DNA from: Microbacterium sp. MPKO10
GTDB lineage: Bacteria; Actinomycetota; Actinomycetes; Actinomycetales; Microbacteriaceae
DNA length: 64,000 nucleotides
Assembly (NCBI RefSeq): GCF_026107415.2
Contig: NZ_JAPCHX010000002.1
Coordinates: forward strand, 248,001 to 312,000
Direction of reading: 5' to 3'
Shown here: positions 34,084-42,237 of the stretch, piece by piece
Layout of the letters: every line of letters begins with the position of its first letter
Numbering within the stretch: the stretch's first letter is position 1
Notes under the pieces: model-generated
The model's input: only the letters and a program-made list of their open reading frames with translations
Told to the model about the DNA's origin: nothing
Database searches by the model: none
Position numbers and translations under genes: made by a program

Positions 34084-34565
34084 GCGCCCGATTCCGAAAC
34101 CGGATGCTGCGTCGCAGCGCGCGCCGGCGAGAACACCCACCAGCGGTACAGCGCGAACCGGAAGAGGGCGCCGAGCGCAAGCCCGATCACATTTGAGGAG
34201 ATATTGTCGGCGAGCACGCTCGTGAAGCCAAGAACGTAGTGCGAAACCCACAGACTGCCGACGCCGAAGCCCATACCGGCGATGCTGACGGCGAAGAACT
34301 CGCTTGCCTCGCGGATCGTGTTGCGTTGACGGCTGTCGGCGAATGTCCAGAACCTGTTGCCCACCCAGTTCGTGAGGATCGCGAGCGTTGTCGATACCAG
34401 CTTCGCGATGAGCGGACCCGACTCGATCTCCTCCGGCGCAAGCATCGTGAGGCGCAGGGCGTTGAAGACGACGAGGTCGACGGCGAGGCCCGCCGCGCCC
34501 ACGAGACCGAAACGGATCATCTGCATGCCGAGGTGCCGAAGCCGGGCGGCACGGTGGTTCGACAT
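33999..34565 (-). CDS. GtrA-family membrane protein
   Basis: The 188-aa protein has four membrane spans and the family pattern (RFGLVGAAGLAVDLVVFNAL, TNWVGNRFWTF, FRFALYRWWVF). GtrA proteins are thought to help move lipid-linked sugars across the membrane for polysaccharide modification. The family normally ends soon after RWWVFSP (residue 147). Here about 40 more residues (TQHPVSESGASQHPVSR and on) come from reading through the duplicated repeat, and the stop codon lies inside the repeat. The ATG at 34565 gives the usual N-terminus. Confidence 0.85.
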   Translation of the reverse strand: MSNHRAARLRHLGMQMIRFGLVGAAGLAVDLVVFNALRLTMLAPEEIESGPLIAKLVSTTLAILTNWVGNRFWTFADSRQRNTIREASEFFAVSIAGMGFGVGSLWVSHYVLGFTSVLADNISSNVIGLALGALFRFALYRWWVFSPARAATQHPVSESGASQHPVSRAASSAAQSTVVSSRNTEPAA

Positions 34566-34669
34566 GCATCCGTCCTTCATGCGAGAAGATAGAGGGGTTC
34601 GCAGTTTAGCGACACTGGTTCTTGAACAACTGAGAATCCAGACAACATGAACCACGACAGGAGCGACGC

Positions 34670-35800
34670 ATGCCGGTAGTTGGCGTGATTGGCGCGGGAC
34701 AGCTGGCCCGCATGATGATTCCGCCCGCCATCAACCTCGGGCTTGAGATTCGCGTGCTGGCCGAGCAGGAGAACATGGCGGCGTCACTCGCTGCGACGCA
34801 GGTGGGTGACTATCGCGACGTCGACACCGTGCTCGAGTTCGCGGCGGGCGTCGACGTCATCACCTTCGACCACGAGCATGTTCCGCAGCCGGTGCTGCGC
34901 GCCCTCGTCGATGCCGGGCACGCTGTGCACCCGGGCCCTGACGCGCTGCAGTATGCGCAGGACAAGATTGCGATGCGCGAGAAGCTCACGGCACTCGGCG
35001 TGCCGGTTCCGGACTGGGCGTCCGTTGCGACTGAGGGCGAGTTGCAGAAGTTCATCGACGACCACGGTGGCCGTGCTGTCGTCAAGACGCCGCGTGGCGG
35101 GTACGACGGCAAGGGCGTGCGTGTCGTGTCGGCTGCGCACGAAGCGGGCGACTGGTTCACCGCGTTGGCCGAAGACGGCCGCGGGGGAGAGCTTCTCGTC
35201 GAGGAGCTCGTTGACTTCCGCCGCGAGCTGGCGCAGCTCACGGCGCGCCGCCCGTCAGGGCCGCTCGCGGTGTGGCCCGTCGTCGAGACTGTGCAGAAGA
35301 ACGGCGTGTGTGCCGAGGTCTTCGCCCCGGCGCCGCAGTCAGCGGGACGCGTGGCTGAGGTTGCCGCGCAGATCGCCGTCGACATCGCCGAAGGGCTTGA
35401 GGTGACGGGTGTGTTCGCCGTCGAACTGTTCGAGACGACCGACGATCGTCTTCTCGTCAACGAGCTCGCAATGCGCCCGCACAACTCCGGGCACTGGACG
35501 CAGGACGGCTCCACGACGAGCCAGTTTGAGCAGCACCTGCGCGCCGTCCTCGATCTTCCGCTCGGAGCGACGGGGCTTCGTGATGACGTTGCCGTCATGA
35601 TCAACATTCTTGGCGGACCTGCCGAGGGCAGCGTCGCCGACCGGTATCCGCGTGCGCTGGCGAAGCATCCGACGGTCAAGGTGCACAACTACGCCAAAGA
35701 GCCGCGGCCCGGCCGCAAGATCGGTCACGTCAACGCCGTGGGCGACAATCTCGACGACGTCGTGTTCGAGGCGCGCGAGGCGGCATCCCACTTCGAGTAA
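34670..35800 (+). CDS. purK: N5-carboxyaminoimidazole ribonucleotide synthase
   Basis: The 376-aa ATP-grasp enzyme converts AIR, bicarbonate and ATP to N5-CAIR in purine synthesis. It starts with VIGAGQLARMMIPPAINLGL and contains VVKTPRGGYDGKGVRVV, ELVDFRRELAQLTAR and NELAMRPHNSGHWTQDG, all PurK signatures. AGGAG lies six bases before the ATG. Its partner purE is 10 kb downstream in the same direction instead of next to it. It diverges from gtrA across a 104-base gap. Confidence 0.95.
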   Translation: MPVVGVIGAGQLARMMIPPAINLGLEIRVLAEQENMAASLAATQVGDYRDVDTVLEFAAGVDVITFDHEHVPQPVLRALVDAGHAVHPGPDALQYAQDKIAMREKLTALGVPVPDWASVATEGELQKFIDDHGGRAVVKTPRGGYDGKGVRVVSAAHEAGDWFTALAEDGRGGELLVEELVDFRRELAQLTARRPSGPLAVWPVVETVQKNGVCAEVFAPAPQSAGRVAEVAAQIAVDIAEGLEVTGVFAVELFETTDDRLLVNELAMRPHNSGHWTQDGSTTSQFEQHLRAVLDLPLGATGLRDDVAVMINILGGPAEGSVADRYPRALAKHPTVKVHNYAKEPRPGRKIGHVNAVGDNLDDVVFEAREAASHFE

Positions 35801-36248
35801 AGACCCGGATGCTGTCGTGCGCCGCCGGTGAGGGGAGAGCGCCGACGGGCGGCGGAAAGCGTCACCGGATAGATGCCCATGGTCACCCGTTGGCCGTCGG
35901 TCGGCGTCGATCGGTACTGGCCCGCTACGGCGTGCCGCCCGTGACCTGTTGCATCGAGTGCCGCTTGATACTCGATAACAGTCGGCCGCCGTCTTTCGTA
36001 GGTCATTGAACGCCGCGTTCGTGGGCCGTGGAATGCTGCGCTCGTGGGCTGCATAACAGGTGCACAATGCGCTGTTCGGACGGATGTCAGTAAATGTTGC
36101 ACGCGTAGGCTTTACGTCAGCGAATGCTGCGTTCGTGGGCCGTGGATTGCCGCGCTCGTAGGCGGTAAGTCAGTGAATGCTGCCGCCGTAGTTTGAGTGT
36201 CAGTGAATGCTGCCCGCGCAGGTCCTACGTCGGTGAATGCTGCGCTCG
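35801..36248. other. Gene-free region with 30-base repeats
   Basis: Between the convergent purK and YibE/F genes. The right 250 bases are a degenerate 30-base tandem array. The left 200 bases (35801-36001) show a GGATGCTG copy but no gene or hairpin that I could support. Confidence 0.6.
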
Positions 36249-36258
36249 TCAGGCGGCA
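36002..36258. repeat. Degenerate 30-base tandem repeat array
   Basis: Units begin near 36002, 36032, 36086, 36116, 36169, 36199 and 36229, spaced mostly by 30 bases. The shared core is GTCAGTGAATGCTGC followed by (G/A)C(T/G)CGT(A/G)GGC. The last unit runs into the final codons of the YibE/F gene, whose stop (36249-36251, reverse strand) lies inside it. Confidence 0.8.
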
Positions 36259-37457
36259 GCGTGCCGGGCGCGCTCTTGCTCGCGCGGCGCAAGCGCGATC
36301 GCGAAGAGCGTCGTGACGGGCATTGCCAGAATCAGCCCCGCGGTGCCCACCAGCGTCCGCACGATCTCCTGACTCACGCGCTCGGTCGTCAGCAGGTCGA
36401 GGAGGTTCTGCGGGTACGTGTAGACGAGCAGGAGCATCATCATCGCCGACCCCGCATAGGCGAACACGAGCGTGTAAATGCTCGAGGCTACGTGGTCGCG
36501 CCCGATGCGCATGGCGGCCGTGAAGATCTGCCGGCTCGGGGCATGCGGGCTCAGCTCGCGCATCTCCCACACCGCCGACACCTGCGTGATCGTGATGTCA
36601 TTGAGCACACCGAGCCCGGCGATCACGATCGTTCCGGAGACAATCGCCGACATGTTGACATCCGGGACGCTGGAAAACAGCATCCAGCCCTCTTCGCTTC
36701 CGGTGCCCGTCAGGTGTGCCCAGTCTGTGGTGATCACACCCGCGAGTGCGGTGAACACGATGCCGAACAGAGCGCCGAATAACGCTGCCGTCGTGCGTAT
36801 CGAGACGCCGTGGGCCAGGTAGAGCACGATGAGCATGATCGCTGTCGCCCCGACGATGGCCACGATGATCGGCGGCTTCCCCGTGAGCATCGCCGGAAAG
36901 ACGAAGATGGCGAGCACCCCGATCGCGATCGCAACGCCGACAAGTGCACGGATGCCGCGCCACTGGCCGACGAGTGCGACGACGATGATGAGGGCAATGC
37001 CGATGACGATCAGCTGGGTTGTGCGCTGGTACTCGTAGAACGCGTAGCTGATGGGCTCGTTCTCGGTCTGCTCGAGGCGCACAAGTCGCACGTTGTCGCC
37101 CGGCTCCATCTCGGTGCTCGCGTACGTTGACGGGTCGATCTCGAAGGTGGCGCGCGTGCCGTCGTCGAGGCGTGAGACGACGCGTGCGCAGGGTCCTTCG
37201 ATGCCGGACATCGCGGAGGGCTCGCCGACGTCTCCCTGGCACTCGAACGCGTTCACCATCGACACGGATGCGTTGACGATGCTGACGCCCTCGCCCTCGT
37301 ACGGGCCCTTCTGCTGTTTGATGCCGTCGGACTGCGGCCACAGGGCGATCACACCGACCGTGATGGCGGCGGCGAGGGCGAGCACGACGATCGTGAGGAT
37401 CCGAGCCAGGCGTGGTCGCGGAGCATCCGGAGTGGCAGCGCCGTGTGAGTGACCCAT
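36249..37457 (-). CDS. YibE/F-family membrane protein
   Basis: The 402-aa protein has one N-terminal span (residues 19-44), an extracytoplasmic domain of about 100 residues, then seven to eight spans containing TDWAHLTGTGSEEGWMLFSS and GLGVLNDITITQVSAVWEM, the YibE/F hallmark. The family is widespread in Gram-positives with no proven function; transport has been proposed. A His-containing N-terminus (MGHSHG) is noted. Its 3' end overlaps a 30-base repeat array. Confidence 0.88.
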   Translation of the reverse strand: MGHSHGAATPDAPRPRLARILTIVVLALAAAITVGVIALWPQSDGIKQQKGPYEGEGVSIVNASVSMVNAFECQGDVGEPSAMSGIEGPCARVVSRLDDGTRATFEIDPSTYASTEMEPGDNVRLVRLEQTENEPISYAFYEYQRTTQLIVIGIALIIVVALVGQWRGIRALVGVAIAIGVLAIFVFPAMLTGKPPIIVAIVGATAIMLIVLYLAHGVSIRTTAALFGALFGIVFTALAGVITTDWAHLTGTGSEEGWMLFSSVPDVNMSAIVSGTIVIAGLGVLNDITITQVSAVWEMRELSPHAPSRQIFTAAMRIGRDHVASSIYTLVFAYAGSAMMMLLLVYTYPQNLLDLLTTERVSQEIVRTLVGTAGLILAMPVTTLFAIALAPREQERARHAAA

Positions 37458-37500
37458 TCAGTGAAACTTACCAGCAGACGGTGAACCGGATGCTGTGGGG

Positions 37501-37711
37501 CGCCGGGTGAAGCGAAGCGGATGCTGTGGGGCACGGCGCACTCCGGGATCAGAGGCAGTTTCTGCATTCAGGTGAGCATCATGCGACCGCATGCGCGGGG
37601 CCTTGCAAGGTGCGGGGCTGCGGACAAGGTGTGCTGGTGTGCGCGTCGATGTTGTCCGGGAGTACCGATGTTGTGCGGGGCACCGGGTGAGGCGAAGCGG
37701 ATGCTGTGGGG
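37501..37711. repeat. Pair of 31-base direct repeats
   Basis: Bases 37501-37531 and 37681-37711 (C(G/A)CCGGGTGA(A/G)GCGAAGCGG then ATGCTGTGGGG) differ at two positions. They lie in the gap between the response regulator stop and the YibE/F start, and each contains the GGATGCTG octamer. No gene is present in the gap. Confidence 0.75.
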
Positions 37712-37735
37712 GACGCGCCGCAGCGTCCGCTGGCC

Positions 37736-38365
37736 TCAGATCCAGCCCTGCTGCCAGGCGAGCTCCGCGGCCTCACGGCGCGAATCGACACCGAGCTTTG
37801 TCATAGCAGACGACAGGTAGTTGCGCACGGTTCCCTGTGCGAGATTCAGACGTTCCGCGATCTGTTGCACGCTGAGCGTAGACCGTGACAGCCGCACGGC
37901 GTCGAGCTCGCGGTCCGTGAGCGGGCAGCGTTCCGCGGCCAGGGCCGCTGCGGCGATCTCAGAGTCGATGTAGCGTTTGCCATCCGCGACGTCTCGAATC
38001 ACATCGGCGATCTGCTCGGCCGGCGTCGACTTTGGCACGAACCCCGAAATGCGCGCGGCCAGCGCTCGCCGCAGCACCCCGGGGCGAGCATGGCGCGTGA
38101 CGAGAACGACCTTTGTCGGTACTGTGCGGATGATGCGCTCCGCCGCTTCGAGCCCGTCGGCCTGCGGCATCTCCAGGTCGAGCAGGCACACGTCGGGCTG
38201 CGTCTGGGCGGCGCTCTCGACCGCAGCGACGCCATTGTCGACGCTCGCGACCACCTCGAGGTCGGGCTCCAGCGAGAGCAGGGCGACGAGCGCCGTGCGG
38301 ATCATGCGCTCGTCGTCGGCGATCAGAAGCCGGATGCTGCGCTCGGCAACGGCGGAATCAGTCAT
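37736..38365 (-). CDS. NarL-family response regulator (DesR-like)
   Basis: The 209-aa regulator has a receiver domain (LLIADDERMIRTALVALL, phospho-Asp63 in CLLDLEMP, conserved Lys in FVPKST) and a C-terminal LuxR HTH (LTDRELDAVRLSRSTLSVQQIAERLNLAQGTVRNYLSSA). Its start overlaps the kinase stop by 8 bases. DesR-type regulators often answer membrane or envelope changes, and such operons commonly control a neighbouring transporter; none is adjacent here apart from YibE/F. Confidence 0.93.
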   Translation of the reverse strand: MTDSAVAERSIRLLIADDERMIRTALVALLSLEPDLEVVASVDNGVAAVESAAQTQPDVCLLDLEMPQADGLEAAERIIRTVPTKVVLVTRHARPGVLRRALAARISGFVPKSTPAEQIADVIRDVADGKRYIDSEIAAAALAAERCPLTDRELDAVRLSRSTLSVQQIAERLNLAQGTVRNYLSSAMTKLGVDSRREAAELAWQQGWI

Positions 38366-39581
38366 GGATCTCCTCCCTGCTGCGTCGGTGGTGCCCGGGT
38401 TCTGGAATCGTGGCGACGAGCTCGAAGCGGCTGTCGCCGATGTGCGTCTCGAGAGCGCCGCCCAACTCGGCGAGGCGATGACGCAGACCCGCGAGCCCCG
38501 TGCCCGTGGCGTCGTCAGTGGGGGTTGCGCCGTCGTTGACGACGCTCAGGCGGCAGCATCCGCTTTCGACTGAGACGGTGATCGTCACGTTGGAGGCCAT
38601 GCTGTGACGGATGATGTTCGTCGTCGCCTCGCGCACGGCGAACGCCAGAGCACGCCGAACGGCGGCGTCCCACGGCAGCGCGACCACGCGCAGCTCGCAC
38701 GCAGCGCCGGAAGCCGTGAGCACCTCGCGAGCGTTCTCGAGTTCGTCGTCGAGCGCGACGTCGCGGTAGCCGGCCACGAGCGAGCGCGTCTCTTGCAGCG
38801 CCTCAGACGCGATCTGCCGCGTCTCGCGCAGCTGTTCACCCGCTGCGGCAGGGTCGCGCTCCAGCATCCTCTCGGCCAGCTCGGCCTTGAGAGCGATCAC
38901 CTGCAGATGATGCCCCTGGATGTCATGCAGATCGGCGGCGAATCGAAGGCGCTCTTTGGCGATCGCGAGCTCGGCGGCCGAGCGACGGTGTCTATCGAGC
39001 TCGATCACGATGTTCCACCACCAGAGACTGGTCAGCACGACGATCGGCATGAAGGCGGCAAGAAAGTAGATTCCGGCGTTGTCGGCGCTCGCGTCGGCGA
39101 TGAGCGAACTCTCGGACCGCGTCTGGGCGAACAGGATGCTGGCGGTCACGACGATCAGGCTGACGACCATCACGATCATGCGCGTCGGTACCGGAACGAG
39201 ACACGCGATGAACATGCCCGCCAGCCAAACGGGGATGGGGGAGAACTGCCACATGTCTGTCGAGAAGAGCCCGAGCCCCAGAGGCACAACGGCTGTCGCG
39301 AACAGTGCGACTGTCCACGCGGGGCGGGGGAGGCCGCCGCCCAGCCCGACACGTAGAAACCAGCAGTAGCGCACCTGCACGGCGAGCGCCGCGAGCAGAA
39401 ACACGATGATCAGCGTGTCGATCAAATTGTGCGAGCGCGAGAGGGCAGAGAGGCCGCGGATGAGGAGCGTTCCGTAGAGCACAGCAATGAAGAACACGAT
39501 CGAGCCGAGCGTGTACGTCCAGGTGGTCTGTACCCCGTTTTCCGCCGTGCGAGGCGTCGTCGATGCGTGAGTGTTCGACAT
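38358..39581 (-). CDS. Sensor histidine kinase (DesK-like)
   Basis: The 407-aa kinase has five to six membrane spans (residues 24-195), then HisKA_3 with RFAADLHDIQGHHLQVIALK (phospho-His219) and a HATPase domain with N box VREATTNIIRHS and G box GTGLAGLRHRL. The ATG at 39581 fits the family; an upstream in-frame start at 39641 would add 20 residues of unlikely composition. It is the first gene of a two-gene operon with the response regulator. Confidence 0.92.
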   Translation of the reverse strand: MSNTHASTTPRTAENGVQTTWTYTLGSIVFFIAVLYGTLLIRGLSALSRSHNLIDTLIIVFLLAALAVQVRYCWFLRVGLGGGLPRPAWTVALFATAVVPLGLGLFSTDMWQFSPIPVWLAGMFIACLVPVPTRMIVMVVSLIVVTASILFAQTRSESSLIADASADNAGIYFLAAFMPIVVLTSLWWWNIVIELDRHRRSAAELAIAKERLRFAADLHDIQGHHLQVIALKAELAERMLERDPAAAGEQLRETRQIASEALQETRSLVAGYRDVALDDELENAREVLTASGAACELRVVALPWDAAVRRALAFAVREATTNIIRHSMASNVTITVSVESGCCRLSVVNDGATPTDDATGTGLAGLRHRLAELGGALETHIGDSRFELVATIPEPGHHRRSREEIHD

Positions 39582-39833
39582 CAGGATCGAGCTCTGCGGC
39601 GGTGGGTGAACGACATGGCTCCGAGTGTAGATCAGTGACAAATGTCACGGATGCTGGTGCGCGAGCGCACATGGATCGGTGACGCCGCGGCACTGACCGT
39701 GCCCGTCGGTGGGCGGAAGAATTGCAGTGCGTTGCGAGACAGGCTCTGTCGTCGTACATCGACAGCACCTGCCTGGCGGACGTCATCCGCCACGCCACCG
39801 CCATTGACCAGATCGACTCTGAAAGGCCCTTCC

Positions 39834-40304
39834 ATGATTGACACACTGCAAACCTTCGCCGCCTCCCTTCCGGAGGCTCTGACCTGGGTTGGGGTCTTCC
39901 TGGTTGCGGCGATACCGATGGTGGAGTCATATTTCGGCTCGGTCATCGGTGTGCTGATCGGGCTGCACCCGGCCGTCGCGATCGGCATGGCCGTTCTCGG
40001 CAACATCCTGTCGATGCTGATTGTCGTGCTGAGCGCTCATGCCGTCCGGCGGAAGGTGACAGCGCGGGCCGAGCCGAGGGAGGAGTCCGCGCGGCGTCGC
40101 AAGCTGCGTGAGCGCTTCGACCGCTACGGTGTTGCGGGTGTCAGCCTGGCAGGCCAGGCCCTGCTCCCCAGTCAGATCACATCGGCGGCGATGGTCTCGT
40201 TCGGGGCGTCGAAGAATGCTGTGGTCTTCTGGCAGATCATCTCGATCATCCTGTGGGGCGTGGCATTCGGCGTGTTGGCCACGCTGGGCGTCAGCTTCCT
40301 GTGA
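39834..40304 (+). CDS. Small membrane protein, Sm_multidrug_ex/DedA-like
   Basis: The 156-aa protein begins MIDTLQTFAASLPEALTWVG after GAAAGG. It has an acidic-residue-containing span (AAIPMVESYFGSVIGVLIGL), a second span, a basic cytoplasmic loop (RRKVTARAEPREESARRRKL) and two more spans. This is the layout of the small multidrug-export family (PF06695), which is related to DedA. No transport has been shown for close relatives known to me. The 190 bases before it contain no gene. Its stop abuts the stop of the convergent reductase gene. Confidence 0.65.
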   Translation: MIDTLQTFAASLPEALTWVGVFLVAAIPMVESYFGSVIGVLIGLHPAVAIGMAVLGNILSMLIVVLSAHAVRRKVTARAEPREESARRRKLRERFDRYGVAGVSLAGQALLPSQITSAAMVSFGASKNAVVFWQIISIILWGVAFGVLATLGVSFL

Positions 40305-41519
40305 TCAGCCGGCGAGGTCGCCGAGGGCGACGCTCTCGTCCGTGAGGCGTGCGGCGTCGACCTCGCGGCCGATCACGGCGCGCAGGTCGTCGTTGACATC
40401 CCAGATGTTCACGTTCATCGCCGCAGTGACACGGCCGGCGTTCGTCCAGAACGCGATGAACTCACCAGTGCTCAGGTCACCGCGCACGTGCACGTCGTCG
40501 TCAGAGCTGCCGTGCCCGACATACTCCATGCCGAAGTCGAACTGGTCGGTGAAGAAGTACGGCTGCCAGTCGTAGGCCGCGCCCGTTCCCATGATGGTCG
40601 ATGCCGCAAGCTCGCCCTGGCGCATCGCGTTATCCCAGTGCTCGACGCGCAGCGGACCGCCGACCGCCGTGTTCTGGGCGCGGGCGATGTCGCCCACGGC
40701 GAGCACAGCCGGGTTTGCCGTGCGCAGGTGCTCGTCGACGACGACCCCGTTGTCGACAGCAAGACCAGCGGATGCTGCCAGCTCCATGTTCGGCGCGGCA
40801 CCCACCCCGATCACCACGGCGTCGGCGTCGAAGTGCCCAGCCGAGCTGTCGACGCCCGTCACCCGTCCGTTCTCTCCGATGATCGCGGTGACACCGACAT
40901 TGGTGCGCAGGTCGACGCCGTTCTCGGTGTGCAGGTCGTACATGTAGGCGGCGAGCGTGTTGCCGAGCACCTGCTGCAGCGGCAGCGGCGCATACTCGAG
41001 GACGGTCACGTCGGTGCCTGCCAGGCGCGCAGCGGCGGCCACTTCGAGGCCGATCCAGCCGGCACCGATGATCACGATCTTCTTCCCCACGCCGAAGTGC
41101 GCCTTGATCGCTGCCGTGTCGGGCATGCGGCGCAGCGTGTGCACGCCAGCGAGGTCGGCGCCGTCGAGGGGGAGAGTTCGCGGCGTCGACCCCGTGGCCA
41201 GAACAACGTACTCGTAGCCGATGACATCGCTGTTCTCGAGCGTCACGGTGGAGTTGGCGACGTTCAGCGCCACCGCCGCGGTGCCGAAGCGCGTGGTCAC
41301 GGAGTTCTTCGCGTACCAGTCGGCGTCATGCACATAGAGGGTCGACGCATCGTCCTTTCCGAGCAGGACTTCTTTCGATAGGCCCGGGCGCTCGTAGGGG
41401 CGTTCCGGCTCGTCTCCGATCAGCGTGATCGGCTCGGTGTAGCCGCTGGCGCGCAGCTTCTCTGCGACCTTCGCTCCGGCGAGGCCGGCTCCGACGATGA
41501 CGGTTCCCTGTGTACTCAT
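40305..41519 (-). CDS. FAD-dependent NAD(P)H reductase (ferredoxin/rubredoxin reductase type)
   Basis: The 404-aa protein has FAD-binding TVIVGAGLAGAKVAEKLRA, the ERPYERPGLSKEVL segment typical of oxygenase-coupled ferredoxin reductases, NAD-binding KIVIIGAGWIGLEVAAAA, and the second FAD motif VLAVGDIARAQN, then the Reductase_C domain (VEHWDNAMRQGELAA). It would pass electrons from NAD(P)H to a small iron-sulfur protein. No ferredoxin or oxygenase is nearby. It lies 45 bases after folE in the same direction, so the two probably share a promoter. Confidence 0.88.
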   Translation of the reverse strand: MSTQGTVIVGAGLAGAKVAEKLRASGYTEPITLIGDEPERPYERPGLSKEVLLGKDDASTLYVHDADWYAKNSVTTRFGTAAVALNVANSTVTLENSDVIGYEYVVLATGSTPRTLPLDGADLAGVHTLRRMPDTAAIKAHFGVGKKIVIIGAGWIGLEVAAAARLAGTDVTVLEYAPLPLQQVLGNTLAAYMYDLHTENGVDLRTNVGVTAIIGENGRVTGVDSSAGHFDADAVVIGVGAAPNMELAASAGLAVDNGVVVDEHLRTANPAVLAVGDIARAQNTAVGGPLRVEHWDNAMRQGELAASTIMGTGAAYDWQPYFFTDQFDFGMEYVGHGSSDDDVHVRGDLSTGEFIAFWTNAGRVTAAMNVNIWDVNDDLRAVIGREVDAARLTDESVALGDLAG

Positions 41520-41564
41520 GACTGCTCCTCTGTGCGTGTTGGTCTGTCTTCGCTCCGGCGGCGC

Positions 41565-42149
41565 TCAGCGCGCGGATGCGAGAAATTCTGCCCGCGCGGC
41601 CGGGTCGCGAAGCTCTCCTGTGACGGTCACGGTGCGCGTGCGCGCCGACTCTGCCCGTACGCCTCGCAGCGACATGCACGCGTGCTCGGCCTCGATGACG
41701 ACGCCCACCCCGCGTGGCTCCAACGTGGAGTTGAGCCTGTCGGCGATCTGGCGGGTCAGTGACTCCTGCGTCTGCGGCCGGTGGGCGAACGCCTCGACCG
41801 TGCGCGCGAGCTTCGAAAGCCCCACGAGATGTGCGCCGGGCAGATAGCCGACGTGTGCGACGCCGGTGAACGGCAAGAAGTGGTGTTCGCACAGCGACTG
41901 CACGGGGATCGACGACACCAGCACGAGCTCGCTGTAGCCCTCGTCATTGTCGAACGTCGTCATCTCGAACGGGTCGCTCGACAACATCTCGAGATACGCC
42001 TTCGCCATCCGTTCCGCACTCGTGCGCCGCGCCGGCGTATCAAGATCAACGCCGAGAGCTTCGAGAAACCCGCGCGCGTGTTCGGCTGCACGCTCGACGT
42101 CGGGCAGGGTCTGCTCCACGGTGCGAGCAAGAGGACTGGTCAAGGTCAT
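41565..42149 (-). CDS. folE: GTP cyclohydrolase I
   Basis: The 194-aa type IA enzyme makes dihydroneopterin triphosphate from GTP, the first step of folate and biopterin synthesis. Zinc ligands are present: Cys87, His90 (SLCEHHFLPF) and Cys158 (EAEHACMSLRGV). The GYLPGAHLVGLSKLARTV segment is also standard. It is separate from other folate genes. Instead it is paired with a FAD reductase and faces a cysteine-rich regulator across a palindrome, which suggests stress- or metal-linked expression of an extra folE copy. Confidence 0.93.
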   Translation of the reverse strand: MTLTSPLARTVEQTLPDVERAAEHARGFLEALGVDLDTPARRTSAERMAKAYLEMLSSDPFEMTTFDNDEGYSELVLVSSIPVQSLCEHHFLPFTGVAHVGYLPGAHLVGLSKLARTVEAFAHRPQTQESLTRQIADRLNSTLEPRGVGVVIEAEHACMSLRGVRAESARTRTVTVTGELRDPAARAEFLASAR

Positions 42150-42161
42150 GGCGCATCTGCT

Positions 42162-42191
42162 TTCTAACGGATATCATTGTCTACGTTAGAA
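42162..42191. promoter_or_regulatory. Inverted-repeat operator in the folE/regulator divergent promoter
   Basis: TTCTAACG and CGTTAGAA form a perfect 8-base inverted repeat with a 14-base AT-rich spacer. It lies between folE (start 42149) and the regulator gene (start 42238) and overlaps possible -10 boxes (TATCAT, TTAGAA). It is a strong candidate for binding by the regulator encoded beside it. Confidence 0.6.
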
Positions 42192-42237
42192 CCGACGGGC
42201 AAGACCGTCAAGGGCGACAGCAACGTGACGAGCGGAA

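Noticed and set aside
33847-34569. 240-codon minus-strand frame starting MHVEPPCRPAS
   Set aside because: It overlaps gtrA in another frame and runs through the duplicated repeat. The GtrA frame has the membrane spans and family motifs.
36002-36258. CRISPR array
   Set aside because: The 30-base units are directly adjacent and degenerate with no unique spacers of constant length, and no cas genes are present. It is a tandem repeat.
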